This document shows, one piece after another, positions 52,224 to 60,912 of a stretch of DNA of 64,000 nt. This stretch comes from Chitinophagales bacterium (GTDB taxonomy: Bacteria > Bacteroidota > Bacteroidia > Chitinophagales > Chitinophagaceae). Location: assembly GCA_017303415.1 (NCBI GenBank), contig JAFLBJ010000001.1:1488001-1552000 (forward strand), written 5' to 3'. Both the position numbers and the translations under genes were made by a program. Within the stretch, counting starts at the first letter, position 1; every line of letters starts with the position of its first letter. Below the pieces are notes generated by a model. That model saw nothing but the letters and a program-made list of their open reading frames with translations, was not told where the DNA came from and did not search any database.

Positions 52224-52658
52224 ATGGATATGAGCACGATCAACTGGCTGGCTGTTCTGGTCGCCGGTATTTCCGCCTTTGTTTTAGGGGGAGTCTGGTA
52301 TTCACCAGCTTTATTTGGCAATGCCTGGATGAAAGCAAATAATTTGACATTAGAACAGGTTCGAAAAGGAAACCAGGCCAAGATATTTGGCTGGTCATTT
52401 GTGCTATCGCTGCTAATGGCTGCCAACCTGGCTATGTTCCTGGCCGATTCACCAGCCGGCTGCCCGGAGAACTGCGCGCAAAAGACAGATCTTGCCTGGG
52501 GAGCAACAGCTGGTTTTCTGGCGGGACTTTGGCCCTTCTGCGGCATCGCCATCGTCGCTTTATTTGAACATCGATCCACCCGGTATATCTTCATCAATGG
52601 CGGTTATCTCTTGATTGCGCTGACATTGATGGGAGCGATTATTGGATTGTGGAGGTAG
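52224..52658 (+). CDS. DUF1761 membrane protein
   Basis: 144 residues with four hydrophobic helices. The N-terminal NWLAVLVAGISAFVLGGVWYSP, with FGNAWMKAN and the C-terminal GGYLLIALTLMGAIIGLWR, is the DUF1761 pattern. The function is unknown. The gene is divergent from the LytS copy 2 gene and monocistronic. A tandem heptamer palindrome begins right at its stop codon. Confidence 0.87.
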   Translation: MDMSTINWLAVLVAGISAFVLGGVWYSPALFGNAWMKANNLTLEQVRKGNQAKIFGWSFVLSLLMAANLAMFLADSPAGCPENCAQKTDLAWGATAGFLAGLWPFCGIAIVALFEHRSTRYIFINGGYLLIALTLMGAIIGLWR

Positions 52659-52807
52659 GAGGTTGGATGACAGATGACGGATGACAGATGACAGATGTTG
52701 GATGTTGGATGTTGGATGATGGATGACAGATGTCGGAGGTCTCGCACAGCCAACCTCCGAAATCCGTCCTCTGTCATCTGTCATCTGTCATCTAACATCC
52801 AACATCC
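52658..52807. repeat. 150-bp heptamer-array palindrome
   Basis: The left arm (about 52659-52735) is at least ten consecutive 7-nt units of the form ggatgac/agatgac/ggatgtt. The right arm (about 52761-52807) consists of the complementary gtcatct/aacatcc units. Unit order is kept between arms although the left arm is longer. The central part adds a ggaggt/acctcc pair. It fills the whole gap between the DUF1761 and VOC genes. Confidence 0.9.
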
Positions 52808-52833
52808 ATTTTCTAAAATCTAAACTTCAAAAA

Positions 52834-53223
52834 ATGCAACATTTCATCTCCTGGTTCGAAATTCCTGCTACGGATATTGACAGAGCCACTAAGTTCTACG
52901 AAGCGATCTTTAAATGCACGCTTTTCCCTATGGATATGGAGGGAATGAAAATGCGGATGTTTCCACTGGATGATCCCATGACCGGTATTGGCGGCGCCAT
53001 AGTTGACAGTGGTGGTTTTCACAAACCCTCGGGCACTGATGGTGTACTGATCTACCTGAATGGAAACCCTGATGTGCAGGTCATCATTGATCGGGTAGAA
53101 GCAGCCGGGGGGAAGGTCGCCATGCCCAAAACTGCCATTTCACCAGAGTATGGGGATATGGCTGTTTTTATTGATACCGAAGGAAATCGGATCGGTTTGC
53201 ATAATATCCCGGCCGGTATGTAA
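52834..53223 (+). CDS. VOC-family (glyoxalase-like) protein
   Basis: 129 residues. The motif HFISWFEIPATDIDRATKFYEAIF begins a typical VOC half-fold, and the second betaalphabetabetabeta module starts near DGVLIYLNGNPDVQ; E in GDMAVFIDTEGNRIGLH is a likely metal ligand. Substrate unknown. Start 52834 is used, since the longer frame reads through the heptamer repeat. Confidence 0.88.
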   Translation: MQHFISWFEIPATDIDRATKFYEAIFKCTLFPMDMEGMKMRMFPLDDPMTGIGGAIVDSGGFHKPSGTDGVLIYLNGNPDVQVIIDRVEAAGGKVAMPKTAISPEYGDMAVFIDTEGNRIGLHNIPAGM

Positions 53224-53261
53224 TTAACTTTTTCTAATTTGAAAGTGTATATGAATTTTGA

Positions 53262-53305
53262 TTTCTCGCAGCGCCCGCTAAGTTCTTTGCGGACGCTGCG
53301 AGAAA
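53262..53305. repeat. GC-rich hairpin repeat, 17-bp arms
   Basis: The arms 53262-53278 and 53289-53305 are complementary with one mismatch and a 10-nt loop. The stem begins with ttctcgc/agcgccc, again a 7-nt texture. It lies between the VOC gene and the next lipoprotein gene. Confidence 0.85.
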
Positions 53306-53320
53306 CTTTATGTTTAAATT

Positions 53321-53791
53321 ATGTCAATGAGAATATTACTTTTTGCTTCACTCGCTCTGATTCTTTCCTGTAACAATAATCCCAGGCAATCAGATTGGGA
53401 TTGGATTGTTGGAAAATGGGTACAGACAAAAGCCGATAGCAAAGTGGTAGAGGAGTGGAAAAAACTAAATGACAGTTCGTATGCCGGACTGAGTTATGTA
53501 CTCAAGAATAGTGGAGAGAAACAAATGCTTGAGTCGGTGGAATTGATCCACCGGTCGGGAAGCTGGAGCTATATTCCAACCACCTTGGGCACCGGGTTTC
53601 CCAATCCGGTCACCTTTACCATTTTACGATTTGGAGAACAAGGCTTTACGGCTACCAATCCGCAGCATGATTTTCCCAAACGTATTGTCTATGAACGTAA
53701 AGGAACTGATTCCCTTCATGCCTGGATCGATGGGGGCGAGGCTGCGCCTGAACCCCGACTCGATTTTTTTTATGCACGTTCGCGGGAATGA
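53321..53791 (+). CDS. Small DUF6265-like lipoprotein
   Basis: 156 residues. A lipoprotein signal (MRILLFASLALILSC, Cys near residue 17) is followed by DWDWIVGKWVQ and later FTATNPQHDFPKRIVYER and a C-terminal RLDFFYAR. These elements fit the DUF6265 group of lipocalin-like proteins of Bacteroidota; I give the family name from memory. Function unknown. Confidence 0.75.
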   Translation: MSMRILLFASLALILSCNNNPRQSDWDWIVGKWVQTKADSKVVEEWKKLNDSSYAGLSYVLKNSGEKQMLESVELIHRSGSWSYIPTTLGTGFPNPVTFTILRFGEQGFTATNPQHDFPKRIVYERKGTDSLHAWIDGGEAAPEPRLDFFYARSRE

Positions 53792-53816
53792 TTTATCTTC
53801 CTTTTAATCATTTTAT

Positions 53817-54278
53817 ATGCAATCGAAAGCAACCACGGTAGATGCCTACATGAAAGAATTGCCGGCTGACCGGCTCGAAGCCATGACCAAACTTCGTAAA
53901 GTGATCAGGAAAAATATTCCGAAGGGTTTTCAGGAATGTATGAACTATGGGATGATCGGTTTTGTGGTTCCGCATAAATTGTATGCCGAAGGCTATCATT
54001 GTGATCCGAGCATGCCGCTGCCCTTTATGAATATAGCTTCACAGAAGAACAATATATCCGTTTACCATATGGGTATATATGCCGATCAGAAAATATTGAA
54101 GTGGTTTGAGGGCGAATACAAAAAACTCAATATTGGCAAACTGGATATGGGTAAAAGTTGTATCCGGTTCAAGAACATGGACAAAATCCCCTATGACCTT
54201 ATCGGCCAACTGGCCGCTAAGATTACAGTTGATGAGTGGGTAGGGAGGTATGAGGAGATGAAGATGAAGAGGAAGTGA
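53817..54278 (+). CDS. DUF1801-family protein
   Basis: 153 residues, soluble. YMKELPADRLEAMTKLRKVIRKNIPKGFQE and MNYGMIGFVVP fit the DUF1801 (YdhG-like) family, and the C-terminal half has the DMGKSCIRFKNMDKIPYDLI pattern. The family is of unknown biochemical function. It is 25 bp downstream of the lipoprotein gene and its stop codon touches the start of the next palindrome. Confidence 0.85.
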   Translation: MQSKATTVDAYMKELPADRLEAMTKLRKVIRKNIPKGFQECMNYGMIGFVVPHKLYAEGYHCDPSMPLPFMNIASQKNNISVYHMGIYADQKILKWFEGEYKKLNIGKLDMGKSCIRFKNMDKIPYDLIGQLAAKITVDEWVGRYEEMKMKRK

Positions 54279-54396
54279 GACGAGAGGCGTGAGACGTGAG
54301 ACACTTGTCGTGAAACGGAAGACGTGAGGCGTGAGTAGAGGTTTCCTACTCACGCCTCACGTCTCACGTTTCACTCCTCACGTATCACGTCTCACG
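54275..54396. repeat. 120-bp palindrome of seven-base units
   Basis: The left arm reads as tgagacg, tgaggcg and close variants in strict 7-nt steps; the right arm reads as cgcctca, cgtctca, cgtttca and variants. The centre lies near 54342 (gtgagtag and ctactcac). It fills the gap between two convergent genes completely, so it probably works as a bidirectional terminator. Confidence 0.93.
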
Positions 54397-54972
54397 CTAC
54401 TTCATTCTGGACAAAACAATCTCCATACTCTTAAACTCTTTACCATCTACTGTTGAGTATTGTTCGAGTTTTTGGGTGTCTTTGCTGGTTATATACAGAA
54501 CCTGACGGATATCGATCTGTTTACCACTCATGGGATCGGTCATTTTTCCTTTCAGTGTCATTGATTTCGTTGCAGCATCCCAGCTTCCTTCCATATACAT
54601 CATCCCTGTACTCATATTATCCATCCAGGTGCTGGAAAACACTTTGCGTGAATTATCCCAACCAGTCAGGCTATACCCTTCAAAAGGCATACCCATCATG
54701 GAGCCGCTGTGTTTCTGCTCCTGGTAACGACCTCCGAGGATCATTTTACATTCTACCGTTGCTTTCATGGTTTGCTCCGGCGTGCCGGGAGCCATCCACA
54801 TTTTGATATCTTCCTGCCAGATACCATCCCATTCAGCCATCATTTTATGAACATCGGAAGGGGTCATAGCCTCCATCCATTTTTGCATTTCCTCCGGTGA
54901 TTGGGCAGAGGCAGTTGGGGAAACAAACGCGCTGATGCAGAGCGCGAGGATTAAGGTGGTTAGCATTCGCAT
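54397..54972 (-). CDS. Secreted DUF1579-family protein
   Basis: 191 residues with a signal peptide (TTLILALCISAFVSPTASA). W-x-G-x-W (EWDGIWQEDIKMW), YQEQKHSGSMMGMPFEGYSLTGWDN and the C-terminal KMTDPMSGKQIDIRQVLY fit the DUF1579 lipocalin-like family. The function is unknown. It converges on the palindrome at 54275. Confidence 0.83.
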   Translation of the reverse strand: MRMLTTLILALCISAFVSPTASAQSPEEMQKWMEAMTPSDVHKMMAEWDGIWQEDIKMWMAPGTPEQTMKATVECKMILGGRYQEQKHSGSMMGMPFEGYSLTGWDNSRKVFSSTWMDNMSTGMMYMEGSWDAATKSMTLKGKMTDPMSGKQIDIRQVLYITSKDTQKLEQYSTVDGKEFKSMEIVLSRMK

Positions 54973-55071
54973 GGTATAATTTTTTTTAAAAGTTACGGCA
55001 TTATTTGATGGCGAATATTAATTATTGATGTAAGAAACAGGCACAGCCCGGAAAATGTCGAATAGTTTTTA

Positions 55072-55104
55072 GTAAATAATTAATAATCAATAATCAATAA
55101 TTTT
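55072..55104. repeat. AT-rich heptamer run
   Basis: Tandem aataatc/aataatt 7-nt units. The set is similar to the arm at 8931-9010. It lies upstream of the 53-residue gene. Confidence 0.65.
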
Positions 55105-55135
55105 TGAATTTAATGCATTGTTCTACCTTTAATAT

Positions 55136-55297
55136 ATGGGAGTGATGAAACAAATTGCCGAATACCTCTACCTCCGGAAACCGGACCCGGACCGGCCAAA
55201 GACCCAGTGGATCAAGTATATGCATGGCATCAACCGGATCAGCATCCTGATCTTTCTGCTTTGCCTGATCATTCTGGCCATTAAGTTACTTCGCTGA
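55136..55297 (+). CDS. 53-residue membrane protein
   Basis: A short ORF beginning MGVMKQIAEYLYLRKPDPDR and ending with one hydrophobic helix (ISILIFLLCLIILAIKLLR). The N-terminal amphipathic part with K-P-D-P-x-R-P and the HGINRISIL motif before the helix recall a short Bacteroidota family (DUF6728, from memory). Its last 12 bp overlap the convergent lpxB end. Length and codon pattern support a real gene, but no product has been verified. Confidence 0.65.
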   Translation: MGVMKQIAEYLYLRKPDPDRPKTQWIKYMHGINRISILIFLLCLIILAIKLLR

Positions 55298-56416
55298 AGG
55301 ATGTTGTAAAAAATCCACAATGGAGCGGGCTGCCTGTCGGGATGCGTTTCCCCCCTGTCCCAGGAGTTGGTGGAGTGCTTCGTAATCCTTTCGAACCTGT
55401 GCCTGCTGTTCTTCATTCGTCAGCAGTATATCTAATTCCTCCCGGAGCCGGGTGGTATTGAGTTCGTCCTGAATCAATTCTTTGACCACCAATTTATCCA
55501 TGATCAGGTTGACCAGGGAGATGAATTTTACTTTCACCAATCGCTTTCCGATCTGATAAGAAAGATAAGATCCTTTATAACATACCACTTCGGGAACCCC
55601 AAACAAAGCGGTCTCCAGGGTAGCTGTCCCGGAGGTGACCAAAGCCGCTTTGGATTTATTCAGTAAGGCATAGGTGGCATTGGCAACGGCATAGACATTG
55701 GCAAATGGCCGAAGCATATCTTCATAAAAAGAGGGGTCAAGTCCCGGGGCTTTTGCCACAACAAACCGGTAGTTGGGGTAGAAGCGGGTCACCTCAAGCA
55801 TGACGGGTAGTTTCTTCAGGATCTCCTGTTTGCGGCTACCTGGTAGCAGGGCAATAACCGGTTTATTTGCATCGCCCGGGATTTCCAGGTCAGTTGGCTT
55901 GGCGCGAAATTGATCGATCACTTCCACCAGGGGGTGACCTACATATTCCACATTCCAGTCCCACTTCTTTTCATAATAATCTTTTTCAAAAGGCAGGATC
56001 ACCAGCATTTTATCTATACAGGTCTTCATGCTTTTGACCCTGTTCTCCTTCCAGGCCCAAACCTGCGGGGAGATATAATACACCACTTTCAGTCCTTGCT
56101 GTTTGGCCCATTGGGCGATGCGCAGATTGAAACCCGGATAATCGATCAGGATGAGTATATCAGGTTTCCAGGAAAGAATATCTTCCTTGCAAAAGCGGAG
56201 GTTCCGAAAAATGGTGGGAAGGTTTTTGATGACTTCTGCAAATCCCATAAAAGCCAGGTCGCGGTAATGCTTCACCAACTCGCCTCCTGCCTCCTGCATC
56301 AGGTCACCTCCCCAGCAGCGGATGGCTGCGGAAGGATCCTGTTTGACCAGCTCCCTGATCAGGTTGCTGCCATGCAGGTCGCCGGATGCCTCTCCGGCTA
56401 TGAGATAATACTTCAT
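55286..56416 (-). CDS. lpxB: Lipid-A-disaccharide synthase
   Basis: 376 residues. A GT-B (GT19) enzyme joining UDP-diacylglucosamine and lipid X. The N-terminal YYLIAGEASGDLHGSNLIREL, GFAEVIKNLP, ISPQVWAWKENRVKSMK and ALLPGSRKQEI motifs are intact. It is the last gene of a surE, membrane protein, lpxB operon, 2 bp after the small membrane-protein gene. Confidence 0.96.
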   Translation of the reverse strand: MKYYLIAGEASGDLHGSNLIRELVKQDPSAAIRCWGGDLMQEAGGELVKHYRDLAFMGFAEVIKNLPTIFRNLRFCKEDILSWKPDILILIDYPGFNLRIAQWAKQQGLKVVYYISPQVWAWKENRVKSMKTCIDKMLVILPFEKDYYEKKWDWNVEYVGHPLVEVIDQFRAKPTDLEIPGDANKPVIALLPGSRKQEILKKLPVMLEVTRFYPNYRFVVAKAPGLDPSFYEDMLRPFANVYAVANATYALLNKSKAALVTSGTATLETALFGVPEVVCYKGSYLSYQIGKRLVKVKFISLVNLIMDKLVVKELIQDELNTTRLREELDILLTNEEQQAQVRKDYEALHQLLGQGGNASRQAARSIVDFLQHPSAK

Positions 56417-56418
56417 GA

Positions 56419-56733
56419 TCAGTTGTTCAGCAATTTGAGCACCAGAATGGCGATGCCATAGATCAGGGTGGTGACAAAAATACCTTTGGCGGTTTTATCA
56501 CGTTGCGTGTTGATGTAAATGGTGAAAAGCACGGCATTGGCCAGCAAACAAAGGGCGCCAATGGATGTGATGATCTTGTTATCATGCAGGAACAGGTCAA
56601 GGAAATCCGAAAAGGGGAGTCCGTTAAAATCGTCTTTCAGCAGATAGACGACGAAAAGGCCGAGAACGGGTCCAAGGATGCCAAGGACCAATCCGAGCTT
56701 CAGGTTGTCCTTTTTGAGGAAGAAGGTTGCCAC
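56419..56733 (-). CDS. Small three-helix membrane protein
   Basis: 104 residues with three hydrophobic segments (about 12-32, 55-75, 83-101) and no recognised domain. It overlaps the end of surE by 34 bp and ends 2 bp before lpxB, so it is tightly coupled to both. The location suggests a role near the envelope, but this is inference. Confidence 0.75.
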   Translation of the reverse strand: MATFFLKKDNLKLGLVLGILGPVLGLFVVYLLKDDFNGLPFSDFLDLFLHDNKIITSIGALCLLANAVLFTIYINTQRDKTAKGIFVTTLIYGIAILVLKLLNN

Positions 56734-57509
56734 TGTTTTTCCAGTTTAGACTTAAGAACGTAATTGGTCAGGTCAAATTGTACCGGTACCACGCTCACAT
56801 AGTTATTTGCCAGGGCCCACACATCGGTATCTTTTCCTTTATCGAAATTGACGAATTCCCCGGTAAGCCAGTAATACTTTCTTCCATGGGGGTCTGTTCG
56901 TTCAATAAAATCCTCTTCATATTTCGCATAGGCCTGTCGGCAGATCTTTATTCCTTTGATCAGTTCAGGCTGAAGCGAGGGGATATTTACATTGAGAACG
57001 GTGTGTTTATCAAGACGTGTTTTGAGCATTTTCTCTACGATGATCCGGGCATATTGCCTGGCACCGGTAAAGTCCGCTTCAATGCTATAGTCCAATAAAG
57101 AGAATCCGATAGAGGGGATGCTTTCGATCGCGGCTTCTACAGCGGCTGACATGGTGCCCGAGTAGATTACATTGATACTATGGTTCGCGCCATGGTTAAT
57201 ACCACTGAGACAGAGATCGGGTTTGCGGTGAAGAACCTTGTCCACAGCCAATTTCACACAGTCAACGGGTGTACCCGTACATTGGTAAGCTTCTATTCCT
57301 TCAAAAATATGTACCGGGCTGAGCCGGAGCGGAGATCCGATGGTGATGGCATGGCCCATACCGGATTGGGGTTTGTCGGGCGCTACAACTACGATCTTCC
57401 CCAGGTCTTTTACCGCCTCCACCAGGTTGCGTATCCCCGGCGCTGTTACCCCATCATCGTTGGTGATCAATATAACAGGCTTCTCTTTCTTCCCGGTCTT
57501 CTTGGCCAT
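56700..57509 (-). CDS. surE: 5'/3'-nucleotidase SurE
   Basis: 269 residues. The metal-binding ILITNDDGVTAPGI motif, VVVAPDKPQSGMGHAIT, GTPVDCV and SGINHGANHSINVIYSGTMSAA are all conserved. SurE dephosphorylates nucleoside monophosphates under stress. The start at 57509 (MAKKTGKKEKPVILITNDDG) is used; the 33-codon extension reads through a promoter-like ACAATTTTGC. Confidence 0.95.
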   Translation of the reverse strand: MAKKTGKKEKPVILITNDDGVTAPGIRNLVEAVKDLGKIVVVAPDKPQSGMGHAITIGSPLRLSPVHIFEGIEAYQCTGTPVDCVKLAVDKVLHRKPDLCLSGINHGANHSINVIYSGTMSAAVEAAIESIPSIGFSLLDYSIEADFTGARQYARIIVEKMLKTRLDKHTVLNVNIPSLQPELIKGIKICRQAYAKYEEDFIERTDPHGRKYYWLTGEFVNFDKGKDTDVWALANNYVSVVPVQFDLTNYVLKSKLEKQWQPSSSKRTT

Positions 57510-57576
57510 TGTCTTTGGTTTCGGTGCAAAATTGTTCCCTTTTTCCCGCCTGTCCAAAATTATCGGAATGAATAAA

Positions 57577-57611
57577 TTTGAATTTCTAAAAAAATTAGTA
57601 ATTTGCACTAA
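57577..57611 (+). promoter_or_regulatory. Promoter with palindromic operator for the LexA-like regulator
   Basis: TTTG (57577-57580), an 18-bp spacer and TAATTTG form a Bacteroidota promoter. A perfect TTAGT-N7-ACTAA palindrome (57595-57611) overlaps the -7 element, ideally placed for repression, probably by the regulator encoded 16 bp downstream. Confidence 0.65.
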
Positions 57612-57626
57612 CTCAATTAGCTTAAT

Positions 57627-58376
57627 ATGGCCATTTCAAACCAAAATCTCAAGTATCTCCGAAAACTTCGTGGTTGGACACAACAGGAATTTGCCGATAA
57701 ACTGGGCATCAAGCGATCCCTTATTGGCGCTTATGAAGAGGAAAGGGCGGAGCCGCGGATCGATGTGCTGGAAGTGGTTTGTGATATTTTCAAGTTGACC
57801 CTGGATGATCTGCTCCGGAAGGACCTGAGTGAATCCAAGTCAAATTACCTTGCCCGCCGACGTGCAATGAAGATGGCAGAAGGAAGATCTGAGATTCCAT
57901 TTGTTCCAGTAAAAGCAGCCGCTGGTTACCTGGCCGGTTATGCCGACACGGAATTCATTGATGAGTTGAACACCTTTACCCTCCCCATGTTGTCGGGTGG
58001 AAATTACCGGGCCTTTGAGATCATCGGTGATTCCATGCTGCCCACCCCCAGTGGATCCATTATTGTGGGAGAAAAGATCGATTCCATGGAAGAGATCCGC
58101 TCCACCAACACCTATATCGTTGTTTCACGAAATGAAGGCATCGTGTATAAACGAGTGGAGAAAAATGGTCGCTCTAAAAATAAATTGAATATGATCTCCG
58201 ATAACCCGGCCTATCCACCATATGCCCTGAGTGCCGAAGAGGTATTAGAGATCTGGCAGGCCCAGGTGGTGATCAGCCGGGCCGGACAAACACAACGCTG
58301 GGATATCAACCAGATCGCCAGTATGGTCACAAACCTGAACCAACAGGTTAACTCCTTGAAAAAGAAGATGAACTAA
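57627..58376 (+). CDS. XRE-HTH/S24 peptidase-like regulator (LexA/CI-like)
   Basis: 249 residues. An N-terminal Cro/CI helix-turn-helix (LKYLRKLRGWTQQEFADKLG, then RSLIGAYEEERAEPR) is joined to an S24 domain. The S24 domain has the catalytic Ser in IIGDSMLPTPSGSIIVG, a Lys in GIVYKRVEK and a possible cleavage Ala-Gly in VKAAAGYLAGY. Such proteins are inactivated by self-cleavage in stress (LexA, CI) or act as non-cleaving repressors. The C-terminus is a short coiled coil (NLNQQVNSLKKKMN). Confidence 0.88.
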   Translation: MAISNQNLKYLRKLRGWTQQEFADKLGIKRSLIGAYEEERAEPRIDVLEVVCDIFKLTLDDLLRKDLSESKSNYLARRRAMKMAEGRSEIPFVPVKAAAGYLAGYADTEFIDELNTFTLPMLSGGNYRAFEIIGDSMLPTPSGSIIVGEKIDSMEEIRSTNTYIVVSRNEGIVYKRVEKNGRSKNKLNMISDNPAYPPYALSAEEVLEIWQAQVVISRAGQTQRWDINQIASMVTNLNQQVNSLKKKMN

Positions 58377-58449
58377 GACCGTATTTTTTCAGGGTTTTTC
58401 GACCCATAGGTTTCTGGCGTTAATATTATATTTACAGCCCTGATGGGTT

Positions 58450-60912
58450 ATGAGAAAATACAGTTGGCTGTGGATCGTTGCGTTCTTTTTTATTCAACCA
58501 CTATCCGCACAAAATAAAATACTAAGAGCCGTTAAAACAGAACAGGTGCCACGCATTGATGGTGACCTGAATGATGCGGCATGGATCAATGCCCCGATAG
58601 CCGATCAGTTTATTCAGAATTTCCCCTCTTTTGGCGCACCGGCTTCCAGAAACACAAGCGTTAAACTCTTGTACGATGATGCCGCGATCTATGTCGGCGC
58701 CTACCTCTACGATGATCCTTCCCTGATCCGCAAACAATTGACAGTACGTGACGGAGAACAAAGACAGGATGTAGATTATTTCTCTGTATTTTTTGATACC
58801 TACAATGATGACCAGAATGGGTTTCAATTCCTTGTCACATCTGCCAATGTTCAATCCGATGCCCGAATAGGAAGTAACCTTGATCTTGATTTTGGTGAAT
58901 ATGGTGACAAAACATGGGAAGCAGTTTGGGAAAGCAAGGTCTCAATCCGGGCAGATGGATGGATCGTGGAAATGCGGATTCCCTATATCTCACTTCGGTT
59001 TTCAAAAAACGACAAGCAGACCTGGGGATTGAACTTTCTCCGCCATACCCGCCGCACCAATGAAACCTCTTTCTGGAATCCGGTAAACCCCTCAATCAAC
59101 GGATTTGTCAATCAATTCGGGGATCTGGAAAGCCTTGAAAATATCCAACCCCCTTTGCGGTTAAGTTTCTCACCCTATTTATCAGCAGGCTTTCGATCGG
59201 TACCCCTGCAATCTGGTTTTAAAAGTGAATTCCTTCGTTCTGGTGGTATGGATGTGAAATATGGCATCAATGAAAGCTTTACACTGGATGCCACGCTTAT
59301 TCCGGATTTTGGCCAGGTGGTGTCGGACAATGTGATCAATAACCTCTCTCCATTTGAAGTTCGGTTTACGGAGAACAGACCCTTTTTTACAGAGGGCACC
59401 GAACTATTCAATAAAGCGGGACTATTCTATTCGCGAAGGGTAGGCGCTACTCCTTCCAGGTACGGGGAGATCCGAAATTTTGCGGATACCTCCTCTGTTT
59501 ATGATCTGGTTAAGAATCCTACCCTGACGCAATTGTACAACGCCGTAAAGTTTTCCGGCAGAAATCAAAAGAACTTTGGGTTTGGCGTATTCAATGCGGT
59601 TACCGCGCCTGCACAGGCAAGATTGAGAAACAGGAATACCGGGCTGGATTCAATCGTTACCACCGAAGCCCTGGCCAATTATAATATCATTGTGGTGGAT
59701 AAGGCCTTTAAGGGACAAAATTTTGTCACCTTTACAAACACGAATGTCATTCGTAACGGACGTGACCGGGATGCCAATGTAACCGGGATCAACTATGCGT
59801 TGTACAGTAACAAAAATGTATTTGGCACCACCGGGGCCTTTCAATACAGCCGGATCTTTGGATCAAACTCCTATGATGGGTTCAACGCCTCGCTACGGGC
59901 CGGGAAAGTGAGTGGTAATTGGCAATATCATGTGCTGGGTTCAATGATCTCCAACAGGTATGATCCACGTGACCTGGGATTCCTGACCAATAACAATGAG
60001 GTACTCACCCGCGCTGGGATAAGTTACCAGATCTTTCAGCCAACAGAAAAGTTCATCAAGTATATCTATGAAGTGATCGCCCAACGGATTCAATTATATC
60101 GTCCGGGTAAATATGCACGCACCGACCTGGCCTTTAACAACCTGCTGGTGTTTAAGAATTTTTGGGATGTCTCCTTCAACTTGCTCTATAATCCGGGAAC
60201 CTGGTACGATTATTTTGAATTACAACATTCCCCCGAATACTATCTTTCCTTTCCTGGCAATTTTTCGGCAACCATGTCGGGAAGTACCGATAGCCGCAAA
60301 AGAGCCTTTGTGAGTTTTGCCGGATCATTTGCCCGGATACCGGCGTTGAATACTAATTCATTGTCCTACCAGCTAGGATTGCGGTACCGTTTCAGCAATC
60401 GATTTACCTTTAGCGGTTCGGTGGATGCCCTGCATTCCACCAATAACCGCGGCTATGCCTTTATGACCAATTCCCTTGGCGACCCGCTGGCGGCCACCCG
60501 CGATATCCGGCAAATGAGTACACTATTTTCCGGTGTTTATAATTTTACACCCCGGATGAACCTTACCATGCGGATGCGTCATTATTGGAGCCGCGTGAAT
60601 TTCAAAGAAATTTTATCGGTCAATCCGGATGGTACGGTCAATCCCTTTATCAATACAGCAGATATTCATCCCTATATCAGTAACCCCAACTTCTTTAATA
60701 TCGATGCCTTTCTTACCTGGGATTTCCGGTTAGGAAGCCGCATCATCCTTGGATGGAAGAACTGGCTGGGGGAAAAGGAAATGGTGGATAGTGATAAATA
60801 CAGAAATTATTTCCGGAACGCGTCCCGGGTACTTCAACTCCCGCATGGTAATGAACTTACCTTACGGGTGATCTATTTTCTCGATTATAATCAGTTTAGA
60901 AAAAAGCGTTGA
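58450..60912 (+). CDS. DUF5916 outer-membrane protein with CBM9-like domain
   Basis: 820 residues. Signal peptide (KYSWLWIVAFFFIQPLSA), an N-terminal carbohydrate-binding CBM9-like domain (RIDGDLNDAAWINAP; VKLLYDDAAIYVGAYLYD; VFFDTYNDDQNGFQFLVT), then a long beta-strand-rich C-terminal barrel (DUF5916) with FTENRPFFTEGTELF. The combination is common in Bacteroidota and its substrate is unknown. It ends 1 bp before the convergent pdeM gene, with no room for a terminator. Confidence 0.9.
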   Translation: MRKYSWLWIVAFFFIQPLSAQNKILRAVKTEQVPRIDGDLNDAAWINAPIADQFIQNFPSFGAPASRNTSVKLLYDDAAIYVGAYLYDDPSLIRKQLTVRDGEQRQDVDYFSVFFDTYNDDQNGFQFLVTSANVQSDARIGSNLDLDFGEYGDKTWEAVWESKVSIRADGWIVEMRIPYISLRFSKNDKQTWGLNFLRHTRRTNETSFWNPVNPSINGFVNQFGDLESLENIQPPLRLSFSPYLSAGFRSVPLQSGFKSEFLRSGGMDVKYGINESFTLDATLIPDFGQVVSDNVINNLSPFEVRFTENRPFFTEGTELFNKAGLFYSRRVGATPSRYGEIRNFADTSSVYDLVKNPTLTQLYNAVKFSGRNQKNFGFGVFNAVTAPAQARLRNRNTGLDSIVTTEALANYNIIVVDKAFKGQNFVTFTNTNVIRNGRDRDANVTGINYALYSNKNVFGTTGAFQYSRIFGSNSYDGFNASLRAGKVSGNWQYHVLGSMISNRYDPRDLGFLTNNNEVLTRAGISYQIFQPTEKFIKYIYEVIAQRIQLYRPGKYARTDLAFNNLLVFKNFWDVSFNLLYNPGTWYDYFELQHSPEYYLSFPGNFSATMSGSTDSRKRAFVSFAGSFARIPALNTNSLSYQLGLRYRFSNRFTFSGSVDALHSTNNRGYAFMTNSLGDPLAATRDIRQMSTLFSGVYNFTPRMNLTMRMRHYWSRVNFKEILSVNPDGTVNPFINTADIHPYISNPNFFNIDAFLTWDFRLGSRIILGWKNWLGEKEMVDSDKYRNYFRNASRVLQLPHGNELTLRVIYFLDYNQFRKKR

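Noticed and set aside
52658..52807. Possible CRISPR array
   Set aside because: Repeat units are 7 bp, contiguous and without spacers, and the arms are mirrored; no cas genes are present.
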